DNA from: Rickettsiales bacterium
GTDB taxonomy: Bacteria > Pseudomonadota > Alphaproteobacteria > Rickettsiales > CANDYO01
Length of the DNA stretch: 34,979 nucleotides
NCBI GenBank assembly: GCA_025210695.1
Contig: JAOARE010000025.1
Location: 1-34,979 of the forward strand
Reading direction: 5' to 3'
Within the stretch, counting starts at the first letter, position 1. Each line of letters opens with the position of its first letter. Positions 9,466 through 18,296 of this stretch are shown here, piece after piece. A program made the translations under genes and the position numbers. The notes under the pieces were generated by a model. It was not told the origin of the DNA, searched no databases, and saw only the letters and a program-made list of their open reading frames with translations.

Positions 9466-10800
9466 AATTAATACTTACACCATGCTCTGTTTTATCCCAA
9501 TAAAATGGATCTCTAAAAATCTGCCAAAATGCTCTAATACCTGCAATTGGCAAAAGCCAATAATAAAACACTGCTAAAACTACTGATAAAAATAGACCGC
9601 GCCATTTTTTTGTTATTATAATAAATATAGCATAACTCATTGGCAAGATAATCCCTAATAATAAATTAAATTGCCATAATAGATCTACCTCATTTGACTC
9701 AGTTATAAAACAACGCATCAAAAAATAAATTGGCAACAAAAAATAAATTAGATTTGGCATGTATAAACATAGATACAAACCTATCATTTCTTTCGTTTTT
9801 AGCTTATTACAATTCTTAAGATGAAGTAAGCTTGTTAATAAATGTCCCCTTATCCATCTTGATCTTTGAACAAGCCAGGCTCTTAAACTAATAGGAGACT
9901 CCTCCAAGGTAGTATTGGCAATTAAGCTTGTGCGATAACCTTCATGGTAAATCTAATTCCAACATCTGCATCTTCAGTAACATTAAACGCATCCCAACCA
10001 CCAATTTCTTCTAGTTTTTCTTTAATAAAATGATTACTGGTTCCTCCTAAAGGAATTGGCATATTAAGCCTTTTTAAACCTACCAATATATAATCAAATA
10101 ACAAACTATACTCTAAGGCAAAAAGTTTAGTTAAACTATTTTCTTTTTTATTATAAAAATTTAATCTAGCTTGAATACAGATCACTTCAGGCGGACTTAT
10201 ATTAAATTTAGCAATAGCCTTTTTTAACTGCTGAGGATGTGGTCGATCCTCTGCATCATAAACCACTACATATTTTCCTTTTGCTAAATTTAAACCATAA
10301 TTACAAGCCTTAGGCTTCGTTCTTGGATAGGAAACTGGCACTATAGTAACTTCAAGGAATTCTGGTAAAGTAATTTTTTTAAGAGCCTCAAGAGTTTTAT
10401 CATCATCTTCTTCTACCAATAGTTTTGCATCCAAGAGGGCTTTGGGATAATCTATTTTCTCAATAGATTTTACCAATTTTTTTAATACCTTATCTTCTTT
10501 ATATATAGGTATAAGTATAGTGTATATTGGCAATTCATCTGGATCTTTTAAAGTCTCTCTATGATTAGAAGACCTACCCATAATCAATAAAAGCAATCTA
10601 AATAATTGAACTATAAAATATAAAATATTTAAAATTACAAACACATAAAAACAAGTCCGCTCTGGATAAAGAATAATAGCCAATATCAGTAGTAAACAGC
10701 TGCCATAGAGCCTTGTCTTATTTATACCTTGCAACCATAATCTAATAGAATATTGAGGAAATCTCTCTTCTAAATGATAACTAGACTCATGTATTTTCAT
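9455..10800 (-). pseudogene. GT2-family glycosyltransferase, broken by a one-base deletion
   Basis: Two adjacent frames together make one processive GT2 enzyme of the cellulose-synthase/poly-GlcNAc type. The N-terminal part (10800-9922, 292 residues) has two membrane helices (about 30-75), the catalytic core with DAED (182-185, the DxD metal site) and TEDAD (about 276-280). It ends early at FTMKVIAQA. The C-terminal part (ORF 9907-9455, TTG start) begins just before the product-binding motif QRSRW and has several membrane helices. Between them the sequence reads ATGAAGGTTATCGC; with one more A it would read Met-Lys-Gly-Tyr-Arg, the usual family sequence, and join the frames without a gap. The lesion is near bases 9939-9942. 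A sequencing error or phase variation cannot be excluded. It starts one base after the barrel gene stop. Confidence 0.85.
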
Positions 10801-10801
10801 A

Positions 10802-11716
10802 TCAAAACCTTAACCATAATCCTGTAATTACCGAATTTACAATGTATTGATCTCTATTGGTAAGATTAGTGGAGTAGCCGGTTTGCCAGGATGCATGCTC
10901 ATTATATTTATAAACCCAAGAAATTTTTCCAATATTAGCAAATTCTCGATTATCTGATAAATCACCAGAACTTTTTAATGCTTGCAGTGGGTCCGTACTA
11001 TTTAATGACTGAATAAGAAGCATTTGCTTTTTTGAAACATGCAGTCCTAATGTATAATCTATGGTTATCTTCATTGAATCAACACTGCTTGAATCAACAA
11101 GAGAACTATTAAAAATATTATCCACCCCTACTTCAATATTAATATAACTTGGCACTGATCCTATTTTAAAGTTCTGTCCATATAAAAAGGTTGCTCCTAT
11201 CATATTTATATTATCTGAAGCAAATCCGCCTATACTAGGCCTAGTTGATATAACTGATTTTTCATTAGACCATAACTCTGTTTGAGCAAAAAATTTATAT
11301 TCTGCTAAACTCTGTTCATATAATTTATAATGAGAATCTATATAATATTGCTGTTCTATTTGATACTGAGCACGTGAATCATTGTTTTTTAATAATATGC
11401 TTTTATCTAAACTAGAATAATCCTTCAAATAACTTTGATAATTATACCACTTAGCATTAAAACCAATCGTTAGGCTATCTTTTGCCCCATATTGATAAAA
11501 TAAATCGTAATATTGAAATACATAAATACTGGAATCAGTTTTTTCATGGTCAAGAGCATTTTTATAAAAACTAAATAACTCTTTATTTTCAATTTGAAAA
11601 ATAACTTCCGATGCACCTTTTGGTTGCGTCCATGCGCCAGCAAATGAAATATTGTTTTTTAATAAACAAACACTACAAACTAGTAATTTTACCGTCCTTA
11701 AGTGTAACAATTGCAT
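10802..11716 (-). CDS. Outer-membrane beta-barrel protein, possibly XagA-like
   Basis: A 304-residue protein with a signal peptide (hydrophobic core VKLLVCSVCLL, likely cleavage after SFA) and a mature start GAWTQPKGASEVIF. The body consists of alternating-residue strands with many Tyr, and the chain ends in Trp-Leu-Arg-Phe, the aromatic C-terminal signature recognised by the BAM machinery. The mature N-terminus recalls XagA, an outer-membrane protein encoded with a GT2 glycosyltransferase in Xanthomonas adhesive-glycan loci; this comparison is from memory. The start overlaps the end of lolD by 44 bases and no better start exists. The next gene is a GT2 enzyme, which supports a glycan export or anchoring role. 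Confidence 0.75.
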   Translation of the reverse strand: MQLLHLRTVKLLVCSVCLLKNNISFAGAWTQPKGASEVIFQIENKELFSFYKNALDHEKTDSSIYVFQYYDLFYQYGAKDSLTIGFNAKWYNYQSYLKDYSSLDKSILLKNNDSRAQYQIEQQYYIDSHYKLYEQSLAEYKFFAQTELWSNEKSVISTRPSIGGFASDNINMIGATFLYGQNFKIGSVPSYINIEVGVDNIFNSSLVDSSSVDSMKITIDYTLGLHVSKKQMLLIQSLNSTDPLQALKSSGDLSDNREFANIGKISWVYKYNEHASWQTGYSTNLTNRDQYIVNSVITGLWLRF

Positions 11717-12347
11717 CCATTCTACGAGCTAGTTGTTCATTATGAGTTACCACTAATGCAGCAAGTTTTAACTCTTTTACTGCCGAAATAAATATTTCCA
11801 GTACCAACTCAGCATTATATGGATCTAAATTACCTGTTGGTTCATCTGCAAGAATAATAGAAGGAGATTTAACTAATGCCCTTGCTATTGCAACTCTCTG
11901 CTGTTCACCTCCTGATAACTCAGATGGTAGATGATTCAGCCTTGTATCAAGCTTTAATAATTCTAAAATATGCATAGCTCTTTTGAGAGCTTGCTTCTTA
12001 CTCATTCCATTAATTAAATCTTGAAGCATAACATTCTCAAGAGCTGTAAATTCTGGTAGCAAATGATGAAATTGATAAACAAAACCAATATGACGTCCAC
12101 GAATTCTAGTCAATCTTTCATCATTAGCTTTACTGATATTAACTCCTCTAATGAGAACATCACCAGAATCAGGTTTGTCTAACAATCCTATTATTTCTAA
12201 AAAGGTGCTTTTACCAGAGCCAGAAGGCCCTATTAAAGCAGATACCATGCCAGGCTCCAAAGTATAGCCAGCACCTTTAAGAACCATTAAATAATGATCT
12301 CCTTGGGAAAAACTTTTATAAATATTTCTTACTTCTAATGGATTCAT
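11673..12347 (-). CDS. lolD: Lipoprotein-releasing ABC transporter ATPase LolD
   Basis: LolD powers extraction of outer-membrane lipoproteins from the inner membrane onto LolA. The 224 residues have Walker A GPSGSGKST (40-48), the Q-loop YQFHHLLPEF typical of the LolD/MacB branch, signature LSGGEQQ (144-150), Walker B ILADEP (165-170) and switch His202. Length is normal. Its ATG directly follows the lolC stop codon with no gap, so LolC and LolD are co-translated. Confidence 0.95.
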   Translation of the reverse strand: MNPLEVRNIYKSFSQGDHYLMVLKGAGYTLEPGMVSALIGPSGSGKSTFLEIIGLLDKPDSGDVLIRGVNISKANDERLTRIRGRHIGFVYQFHHLLPEFTALENVMLQDLINGMSKKQALKRAMHILELLKLDTRLNHLPSELSGGEQQRVAIARALVKSPSIILADEPTGNLDPYNAELVLEIFISAVKELKLAALVVTHNEQLARRMDAIVTLKDGKITSL

Positions 12348-13592
12348 CTATTTATACTTCAAAGCTGTTGCCGGGTTTAATTTAGCTGCACGATAAGCTG
12401 GATAAATAGTAGCTAAAAAAGATAATGTTAATGACATTCCGGTAATTGTCACCACATCGCCTATATTTACCTTTGCAGGTAAATATGACAAGAAATACAC
12501 TAATGGATCGAAAATAGCGGTACCAGTAATTTTTTGTAAGAATAATCTAATACTATCAATATTTTTAGCAAAGCTTACACCTAAAATAACTCCAATAAAA
12601 GTACCTAAAACTCCAATTGAAGCACCACAAATAAAGAAAATGCGCATTATTGAATTTTTACTAGCACCCATAGTACGTAATATTGCAATATCTGAAGTTT
12701 TATCTTTAACCAACATAATTAAACTAGATATAATATTAAAGGCAGCAACTACCATAATCAAAGTTAAAATCATAAACATGGCCACTTTTTCTGTTTGCAA
12801 AGCACCAATAATTGCAGAATTTCTCTGTTTCCAATCAATCAAAATATATTGATACTTCAACTTTTTATCTAATACTTTTGATAAAAGATCAGAGTCTTCT
12901 GCATTCAGCATAGTTATTTCGATTAAATTTACTTGATTAGGCATCTTAAAGTAAATTTGCGCTAATTCCATTCCTATAAAAACCACTGATGAATCAAAAT
13001 CATGCATACCAGAATAAAATATAGCTGAAACTTTACAAGTTTTGAACCTAGGAATGTTAGAAATAAAAACATCATTAGTTTGAGGCGAAATTATCTTAAC
13101 AGAGTCACCAAGATTCACTTTTAAAGTATTAGCCAAAGTTGACCCAATTACAATACCATCATCTGGCATATCATTTAAAGAACCAATTATTATATTATCA
13201 GCAACTAAGGATTTTTTTTGTAAATCCTTTTCTTCAATTCCACGTATTTGAACCCCTGAATTATTATTATTGGCTGAAACTAACACTTGTTTTTCAATAA
13301 CTGGAATGGCATGAATAACATGTGGATTTTGAGTGACATTTTTTACAACAGCTTGATAAGCATTTATTTCAGATGACAGCTTAGGGTAAATATTTATATC
13401 TCCAACTGCACCTATCAGCTTATTAGTCCATTCTGTTCTAACACCGGACATCACTGACATAACTGCAATTAAGGCGGCAACTCCTAAAGCTGTTCCAACA
13501 AGAGAGAATAATGCTACCACAGATATAAACCTTTCTTGCTTTTTTGATTTTAAATAACGCCAAGCAATAAAATATTCAACTTTTTTGATCAT
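12348..13592 (-). CDS. lolC: Lipoprotein-releasing ABC transporter permease LolC/LolE
   Basis: The membrane subunit of the lipoprotein exporter. The 414 residues begin with EYFIAWRYLKSKKQERFISV, the hallmark start of LolC/LolE, followed by the first membrane helix (about 24-48), a periplasmic MacB-like domain (about 50-260), and three closing helices of the FtsX type (about 270-295, 320-345, 375-400) ending in AYRAAKLNPATALKYK. Only one permease gene is seen; in many alphaproteobacteria a single LolC/E-type (LolF) protein works as a homodimer. It is the first gene of the operon, divergent from rpmB. Confidence 0.94.
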   Translation of the reverse strand: MIKKVEYFIAWRYLKSKKQERFISVVALFSLVGTALGVAALIAVMSVMSGVRTEWTNKLIGAVGDINIYPKLSSEINAYQAVVKNVTQNPHVIHAIPVIEKQVLVSANNNNSGVQIRGIEEKDLQKKSLVADNIIIGSLNDMPDDGIVIGSTLANTLKVNLGDSVKIISPQTNDVFISNIPRFKTCKVSAIFYSGMHDFDSSVVFIGMELAQIYFKMPNQVNLIEITMLNAEDSDLLSKVLDKKLKYQYILIDWKQRNSAIIGALQTEKVAMFMILTLIMVVAAFNIISSLIMLVKDKTSDIAILRTMGASKNSIMRIFFICGASIGVLGTFIGVILGVSFAKNIDSIRLFLQKITGTAIFDPLVYFLSYLPAKVNIGDVVTITGMSLTLSFLATIYPAYRAAKLNPATALKYK

Positions 13593-13651
13593 TTTTTAGA
13601 CTCGAATGAACCTTATATTACAACTTTATTTATGTATATCACAAAAATTGT

Positions 13652-13680
13652 TTGACTTGGAGCATTATTTGCGTTATTTA
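13652..13680 (+). promoter_or_regulatory. Predicted promoter of rpmB-rpmE
   Basis: TTGACT (13652-13657) and TATTTA (13675-13680) are 17 bases apart, about 40 bases upstream of the rpmB ATG. An AAGGA ribosome site precedes the start codon. Confidence 0.4.
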
Positions 13681-13718
13681 CTTGTATTCTCTAATTATTA
13701 AAAATAAGGACAGAAATT

Positions 13719-14024
13719 ATGTCTCGCAAATGCGAACTTACCGGAAAGACGGTATTAACTGGCAATAATGTATCTCATTCTAATCGTAAAAGCCGCAGGC
13801 GCTATTTACCTAACCTACATAGAGTTACTTTAATGAGCGATGTTTTAGGTTCGGTTAGAATAAGAATTTCAGCTAGAGCTTTAAAATCTGTAGATATGCA
13901 CGGTGGATTAGATAGTTTTCTTATGTCACAACCTGATAAATTGCTATCTCTTAAAGCATCTCAGTTAAAAAAGAAAATTAAACTTGCACGGGCTGCTAAA
14001 TCAACTCAAGAGAAGGCTGCATAA
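13719..14024 (+). CDS. rpmB: 50S ribosomal protein L28
   Basis: A 101-residue basic protein beginning [22 protein letters not shown] with the [11 protein letters not shown] segment, both diagnostic of L28. The length fits alphaproteobacterial L28 (about 97). Only one cysteine is present near the N-terminus, so the CxxC zinc site of the C+ form is absent. It is followed by rpmE one base after its stop codon. Confidence 0.97.
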   Translation: MSRKCELTGKTVLTGNNVSHSNRKSRRRYLPNLHRVTLMSDVLGSVRIRISARALKSVDMHGGLDSFLMSQPDKLLSLKASQLKKKIKLARAAKSTQEKAA

Positions 14025-14025
14025 T

Positions 14026-14256
14026 ATGAAAAAAGATATTCACCCTAAATATAAAGAATTAAAAATTGTCATACCCAATGGTGATGAATTTACAACTAGC
14101 TCTACATATAGTGGGGAGAGTGTATTACTCGATGTAGATTTCCGTGAGCATCCTGCTTGGAAAGGTGGAGTAGCAAGTGTTAACACCAAATCAAGTCAAG
14201 TGACTGAATTTAACAAGAAATTCGGTGGTATTTTTTCTGCTCCCACTAGCAAATAA
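14026..14256 (+). CDS. rpmE: 50S ribosomal protein L31
   Basis: A 76-residue L31 starting MKKDIHPKYKELKIVIPNGDEF. The start at 14026 is chosen because AGAAGG (14011-14016) lies 9 bases upstream and the L31 homology begins at this Met; a longer in-frame start at 13984 would lie inside rpmB and add unrelated residues. There is no cysteine at all, so this is the zinc-free form. The stretch HPAWKGG and the end NKKFGGIF are family-typical. A terminator follows. Confidence 0.95.
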   Translation: MKKDIHPKYKELKIVIPNGDEFTTSSTYSGESVLLDVDFREHPAWKGGVASVNTKSSQVTEFNKKFGGIFSAPTSK

Positions 14257-14281
14257 AACTAATTAAATTTTGTTAAATTTG

Positions 14282-14315
14282 AAAGGCTCCTTAAATTATT
14301 TAAGGGGCCTTTTTT
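14282..14315 (+). terminator. Intrinsic terminator after rpmE
   Basis: The 14-base arms AAAGGCTCCTTAAA (14282-14295) and TTTAAGGGGCCTTT (14299-14312) pair with a single G-U and a 3-base loop, and run into a T tract ending at 14315. It also lies just past the stop of the opposing permease gene (14325) and could end transcription from that side. Confidence 0.9.
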
Positions 14316-14324
14316 CTAAGCTTT

Positions 14325-15527
14325 TTAAACGATCATGTTTATAATCTGACAACTCATAATACCAAATCCAGCAAGAGCTGATAAGCCTACAAGACTCTTG
14401 TATGTGAGCTCAGAATAATTAAATTTCTTGTCTTGGATTTTATATAATAGATATATTGGCAATAAAATTGCTATAACAACTAAAATCATCCCTGCAAATC
14501 CTAAAGCAGCAAGAAAAGCATCTGGAATTAATATAGTCACTAAATATACTGGCATAATAGCTATAATAGCAGCATATAATTTATTCGTTTTGTTTACTGA
14601 CTTTACGAGAAGATCTCTAATGGTTTCAAATAAAGCAAGTCCAACTCCCAACACTGAAGTTATAATTGCTAAAACAGATAACCACCATACTAAAATTTGT
14701 ATAAATGGATCTTTGGCAATATAGCTCAATGCAGCAATCAAATCGCCAATATCAACATGACCATATATCATCTGTAAATAGAAATTTGAATGATTCTGAT
14801 ATATAGCACCCAATATACTAACGGTCCATATAACATATACTATTGCTGGAATCAAACTACCCCAAAAGAAAGTTCTCTTGAGCATAATGGGATCTTTATT
14901 ACAATAATTAGTTAATGTGTGAAATATAACCTGAAACCCAAAACAAGTGAAAGCTATAGGAATTATAATTCTCCATATTGAAATTTCTTGATATTGACTA
15001 GAAAATAATGGCAAATTATCCCAATTAATCATTGATAGCAAACTAACGACCAAAACTGCTATCACAGCTATTAATCCTGTAAACAATAATCTATTCACAT
15101 AATCTATATATTTTATTGGTAATAAAAAGATAATGATCAATGCAAAAGCATATATAGAAACTATATTATTAAACTCTAATACCGAAGAGTTATTAAATGA
15201 TAACATCTTTTGGGTAACAGAGGACACTCCATATAAATATCCCGAAAGCAATGCAAATGACAGAATCATATAGCTTCCTGTACCAATTAGTCCTGCTATT
15301 TTGCCTGAAAACTTTTGCCCCAATGCTCCAAGGGCCATTCCTTTTCCTGCTTGGAGATTAAGCTCTAAATTGACTAGACAAGTATAATATATGACACTCC
15401 ACAACGCTGCCATCAATACAATACCTGGAACAATCCCTAGCTTCGCCAATGTCATTGGTAAGGCAATCATTCCACTGCCTATGCATGTACCCGCCACCAA
15501 CATTATAGCGCCTAACTGTTTATGCAT
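14325..15527 (-). CDS. Aromatic amino-acid permease (TyrP/Mtr type), copy 2
   Basis: A 400-residue inner-membrane carrier of the hydroxy/aromatic amino-acid permease family, which imports Tyr or Trp with protons. It starts with the family signature (GTCIGSGMIALP, residues about 14-25) that breaks the first helix at the substrate site, and has about eleven hydrophobic segments. The NLELNLQAGKGMALGALG loop is shared with its upstream neighbour, from which it is separated by 23 bases carrying an AAAGGA ribosome site. The two are clear paralogues with the same length and collinear motifs. Which amino acid each carries cannot be read from sequence. Confidence 0.88.
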   Translation of the reverse strand: MHKQLGAIMLVAGTCIGSGMIALPMTLAKLGIVPGIVLMAALWSVIYYTCLVNLELNLQAGKGMALGALGQKFSGKIAGLIGTGSYMILSFALLSGYLYGVSSVTQKMLSFNNSSVLEFNNIVSIYAFALIIIFLLPIKYIDYVNRLLFTGLIAVIAVLVVSLLSMINWDNLPLFSSQYQEISIWRIIIPIAFTCFGFQVIFHTLTNYCNKDPIMLKRTFFWGSLIPAIVYVIWTVSILGAIYQNHSNFYLQMIYGHVDIGDLIAALSYIAKDPFIQILVWWLSVLAIITSVLGVGLALFETIRDLLVKSVNKTNKLYAAIIAIMPVYLVTILIPDAFLAALGFAGMILVVIAILLPIYLLYKIQDKKFNYSELTYKSLVGLSALAGFGIMSCQIINMIV

Positions 15528-15550
15528 AATTCTTGTCCTTTTTCTTTAAC

Positions 15551-16759
15551 TTATTTGATTATAATATTGGAAATTTCACTTAAAATAATTACTATGCCAA
15601 TAATAAATGTAGCAATTATTAACCAATTAGATTTTAAAATATAATAATTAAGCTTAGTGATCTTTGCCTTATAAAATAAGTAGATCGGCAATATTATAGC
15701 TATAATTGCTAAAATCATCCCAGCAAATCCTAGCACATTAATAAAAGCATTGGGCACTAATATTGCTACTAAATAAGCTGGAAGTATAACAACGATAGAA
15801 GCCAGAAGGTTGCGCTTAAAACCTTCTTCTTTCATAGGAAGCATAGCCTTAACTGAATCACAAAGACCAATCCCAACTCCTAACAAAGAAGTTATAACTG
15901 CAAAGATTGTCACCCACCACACCAGTAACTGCATGGACTGCCACTGAGCTATATCACTTAACTCTTTTATTAAATCTCCAACTTCCACTTCTCCCTTAAC
16001 TATTTGGTTATAAAACTGTGGATTGTCGTTATAAACCACAGCTAAAGAGCTGCTATTCCATATTATATAAACCACCATTGGAATAAAACTTCCCCATAAC
16101 AAAGCACGCTTTAAAGTTTTTGGATTTAAATTACAGTAATTAGCAAAACTATGGCACGACCCTTGGAATCCAAATGAAGTAAACACCACAGGAATTAATA
16201 TCTGCCATGCGGAAATTTCTCCATATCCTTCTGTAAATAATGGCAAATTAGACCAATTAATGGTCGCCACTAATCCTATAATTAAAATAGAGATTACTAC
16301 CATTAATCCCACAAATACAAATCGATTAACGTAATCAATTAACTTAATTGGCAAGAGAAACAAAAGACAAGCTATAAAAGCATATAAACTTGTAATAACA
16401 TTAAATGAATATTCTTGTGAGTTGTTTGACTCCAACAATGTTTGAATTACAGAGGACCCAGCATATATATATACAGAAACTAAAGCATAAGATAAAATCT
16501 TAAAGCTACTTGCACCGATTGCTTCAGCTATTTTTCCAGAAAATCTATGCCCTAAAGCACCAAGAGCCAATCCTTTGCCAGCTTGTATATTAAGCTCCAC
16601 TGTTATTAGTGAAGTAAAATACATCAACATCCAGGTAAATAGCATAAATAATATGCTCGGCACTACACCTATTTTTGCTAGAGTCATCGGTAAGGCAATC
16701 ATGCCGGTGCCAATACATGTCCCTGCAACCAACATTATTGATCCTGTTTGTTTCTTCAT
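15551..16759 (-). CDS. Aromatic amino-acid permease (TyrP/Mtr type), copy 1
   Basis: A 402-residue paralogue of the downstream permease with the same signature (GTCIGTGMIALP), the ELNIQAGKGLALGALG loop and a similar helix pattern. Differences cluster in helices 3-4 and in the loop with NPQFYNQIVKGEVEVGDL, so the two copies may differ in substrate preference. It is the first gene of the pair, with a predicted promoter upstream. Tandem tyrP copies are also known in Chlamydia pneumoniae, another obligate intracellular auxotroph. Confidence 0.88.
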   Translation of the reverse strand: MKKQTGSIMLVAGTCIGTGMIALPMTLAKIGVVPSILFMLFTWMLMYFTSLITVELNIQAGKGLALGALGHRFSGKIAEAIGASSFKILSYALVSVYIYAGSSVIQTLLESNNSQEYSFNVITSLYAFIACLLFLLPIKLIDYVNRFVFVGLMVVISILIIGLVATINWSNLPLFTEGYGEISAWQILIPVVFTSFGFQGSCHSFANYCNLNPKTLKRALLWGSFIPMVVYIIWNSSSLAVVYNDNPQFYNQIVKGEVEVGDLIKELSDIAQWQSMQLLVWWVTIFAVITSLLGVGIGLCDSVKAMLPMKEEGFKRNLLASIVVILPAYLVAILVPNAFINVLGFAGMILAIIAIILPIYLFYKAKITKLNYYILKSNWLIIATFIIGIVIILSEISNIIIK

Positions 16760-16791
16760 AGAGCTTTTTAATTAAATTGTGTAAACCATTT

Positions 16792-16819
16792 ATAATACTA
16801 ATTAAAACTTATGAAGCAA
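16792..16819 (-). promoter_or_regulatory. Predicted promoter of the permease pair
   Basis: On the minus strand TTGCTT (16819-16814) and TATTAT (16797-16792) are 16 bases apart, about 35 bases upstream of the first permease start codon. Confidence 0.4.
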
Positions 16820-16843
16820 CTAAAAACATCTCACTCGTAAGTA

Positions 16844-16872
16844 TTGATTCCAATTATGTATACTGATAACAT
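16844..16872 (+). promoter_or_regulatory. Predicted promoter of tspO
   Basis: TTGATT (16844-16849) and TAACAT (16867-16872) are 17 bases apart. Seven-base inverted arms GTAAGTA (16837-16843) and TACTTAC (16875-16881) flank it, which may be chance or a regulator site. Confidence 0.35.
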
Positions 16873-16896
16873 TGTACTTACAGATCATATTATTAA

Positions 16897-17376
16897 ATGT
16901 CTTTGGTAATGAGAAAATATAAACTAGAAGTATTCTTTGCACTCATTTGTTTAAGTTTAGGAATGATTTCTGGTTTTATTTCAACAGCTGATAGCTCTCA
17001 ATGGTATAATAGTTTAAACAAACCTTCTATAACTCCTCCAAGTTATGTTTTTCCTATAGCTTGGACTTTTCTATATCTTTTAATGGGAGTAACACTTGCC
17101 AGAATTTATAAAATAAGACAAAAAACACTACTAATAATTTTTTCAGTACAAATGATTCTTAATTTACTATGGTCTCCTTTATTTTTTTATATCCATAACA
17201 TTTTCTTTGCATTAGTCACCCTAATATTACTGTGGATTTGTATTGTAGTTTTTATATGCTGCTCTTGGAAAAAGAGTTTTATTTCTCTTTCGTTTATCCC
17301 ATATTTTTTATGGGTTAGCTTTGCTCTTTTTCTAAACTACAATATATATATTCTTAATATAGGACAAAGATTATGA
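16897..17376 (+). CDS. tspO: TspO/MBR family tryptophan-rich sensory protein
   Basis: A 159-residue five-helix membrane protein. The family pattern is visible in order: SSQWYNSLNKPSITPPSYVF then AWTFLYLLMG, the LNLLWSPLFF helix, and the closing PYFLWVSFALFLNYNIYILN. Bacterial TspO binds porphyrins and is linked to tetrapyrrole handling and stress; rickettsial and alphaproteobacterial genomes often keep it. There is no clear ribosome site; Met5 (16909) is an alternative start that would better fit the predicted promoter. It overlaps the next gene by the four bases ATGA. Confidence 0.9.
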   Translation: MSLVMRKYKLEVFFALICLSLGMISGFISTADSSQWYNSLNKPSITPPSYVFPIAWTFLYLLMGVTLARIYKIRQKTLLIIFSVQMILNLLWSPLFFYIHNIFFALVTLILLWICIVVFICCSWKKSFISLSFIPYFLWVSFALFLNYNIYILNIGQRL

Positions 17377-18296
17377 AAATATTGATTTCAGGGGCAACTG
17401 GATTTATAGGATACAATATAATCCAACAACTTAAAAATCATCACCAAATTTATGCTTTAGGAAGAGATAAACACAAAACAAACAAAATCTATCCTCAAAA
17501 AGAAAATAAGAATATTCATACTCTAACCTGGAGTGAACTAAATACACTTGATCCTAAGAATTTTGACGTAATTATAAATTTAGCTGGAGAAACTATAAAT
17601 CATGTATTCTGGTCTGAAAGAATAAAATCTTTAATCTTAGATAGTAGAATTAACGCAACTAGAGAACTAATAAAATGGTGTTCTAGCAACAAGAATATTC
17701 ATTTCATAAATGCAAGTGCTTTGAGCATCTATGGACTTTATGAACAAAAACCTAAAAATGATAATAATGAAGGAACAAAAATTATAAATCATAACTACTT
17801 TTTATATAAAGTGGCTCATCTTTGGGAAGAAGAAGTAAAAAAATTAGAAGATCTAAACATAAAATATTCATTAGCTAGATTTGCTGTAGTTTTAGGAAAC
17901 AACGGAGGAGCCCTAGAAAAGTTACTCCTTCCTGCTAAATTATGCTTAGGAGCAAAATTAGGCGAGGGCAATCAGCCATTCGCTTGGGTTTCAATAACAG
18001 ATTTAGTTTCTGCAATGAAATTTATTATAAATGAGAAAGTTTTTGGGCCTGTAAACATAGTCTCTCCTGATAGAAAAACCCAGAATGAATTTACTGCAGA
18101 GTTATGCAAATCAATCAATAGACCATATTTATTCAAAATACCTTCACTCTTTATAAAACTGTTCTTAGGGCAAATGGGCAGAGAAATTATCTTAAAAGGG
18201 CAAGATGCTATACCAGCTGCATTACTTAAATCAGGATTTAAATTTAAACATGAATTTTTAAGAAATTCTTTGAAAGATCTAATAGGCGGCCAATAA
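17373..18296 (+). CDS. TIGR01777 (YfcH-type) NAD-dependent epimerase-like protein
   Basis: A 307-residue extended SDR protein. The nucleotide-binding loop GATGFIG is at residues 7-13, the mid-chain ALSIYG corresponds to the active-site Ser/Tyr region, and the C-terminal PAALLKSGFKFKHEFLRNSLKDLI matches the DUF1731 tail that defines the YfcH group. Substrate is unknown for the whole group. It is coupled to tspO by an ATGA overlap. The last 18 bases overlap the end of the opposing ABC ATPase gene. Confidence 0.88.
   Translation: MKILISGATGFIGYNIIQQLKNHHQIYALGRDKHKTNKIYPQKENKNIHTLTWSELNTLDPKNFDVIINLAGETINHVFWSERIKSLILDSRINATRELIKWCSSNKNIHFINASALSIYGLYEQKPKNDNNEGTKIINHNYFLYKVAHLWEEEVKKLEDLNIKYSLARFAVVLGNNGGALEKLLLPAKLCLGAKLGEGNQPFAWVSITDLVSAMKFIINEKVFGPVNIVSPDRKTQNEFTAELCKSINRPYLFKIPSLFIKLFLGQMGREIILKGQDAIPAALLKSGFKFKHEFLRNSLKDLIGGQ

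Noticed and set aside
9455..9907. C-terminal glycosyltransferase frame as an independent gene
   Set aside because: It starts only at a TTG, lacks the catalytic core, and continues without a gap from the upstream frame once one base is restored.
13984..14256. Longer L31 start inside rpmB
   Set aside because: The extra residues are unrelated to L31, while 14026 has a proper ribosome site and the canonical MKKDIHP start.
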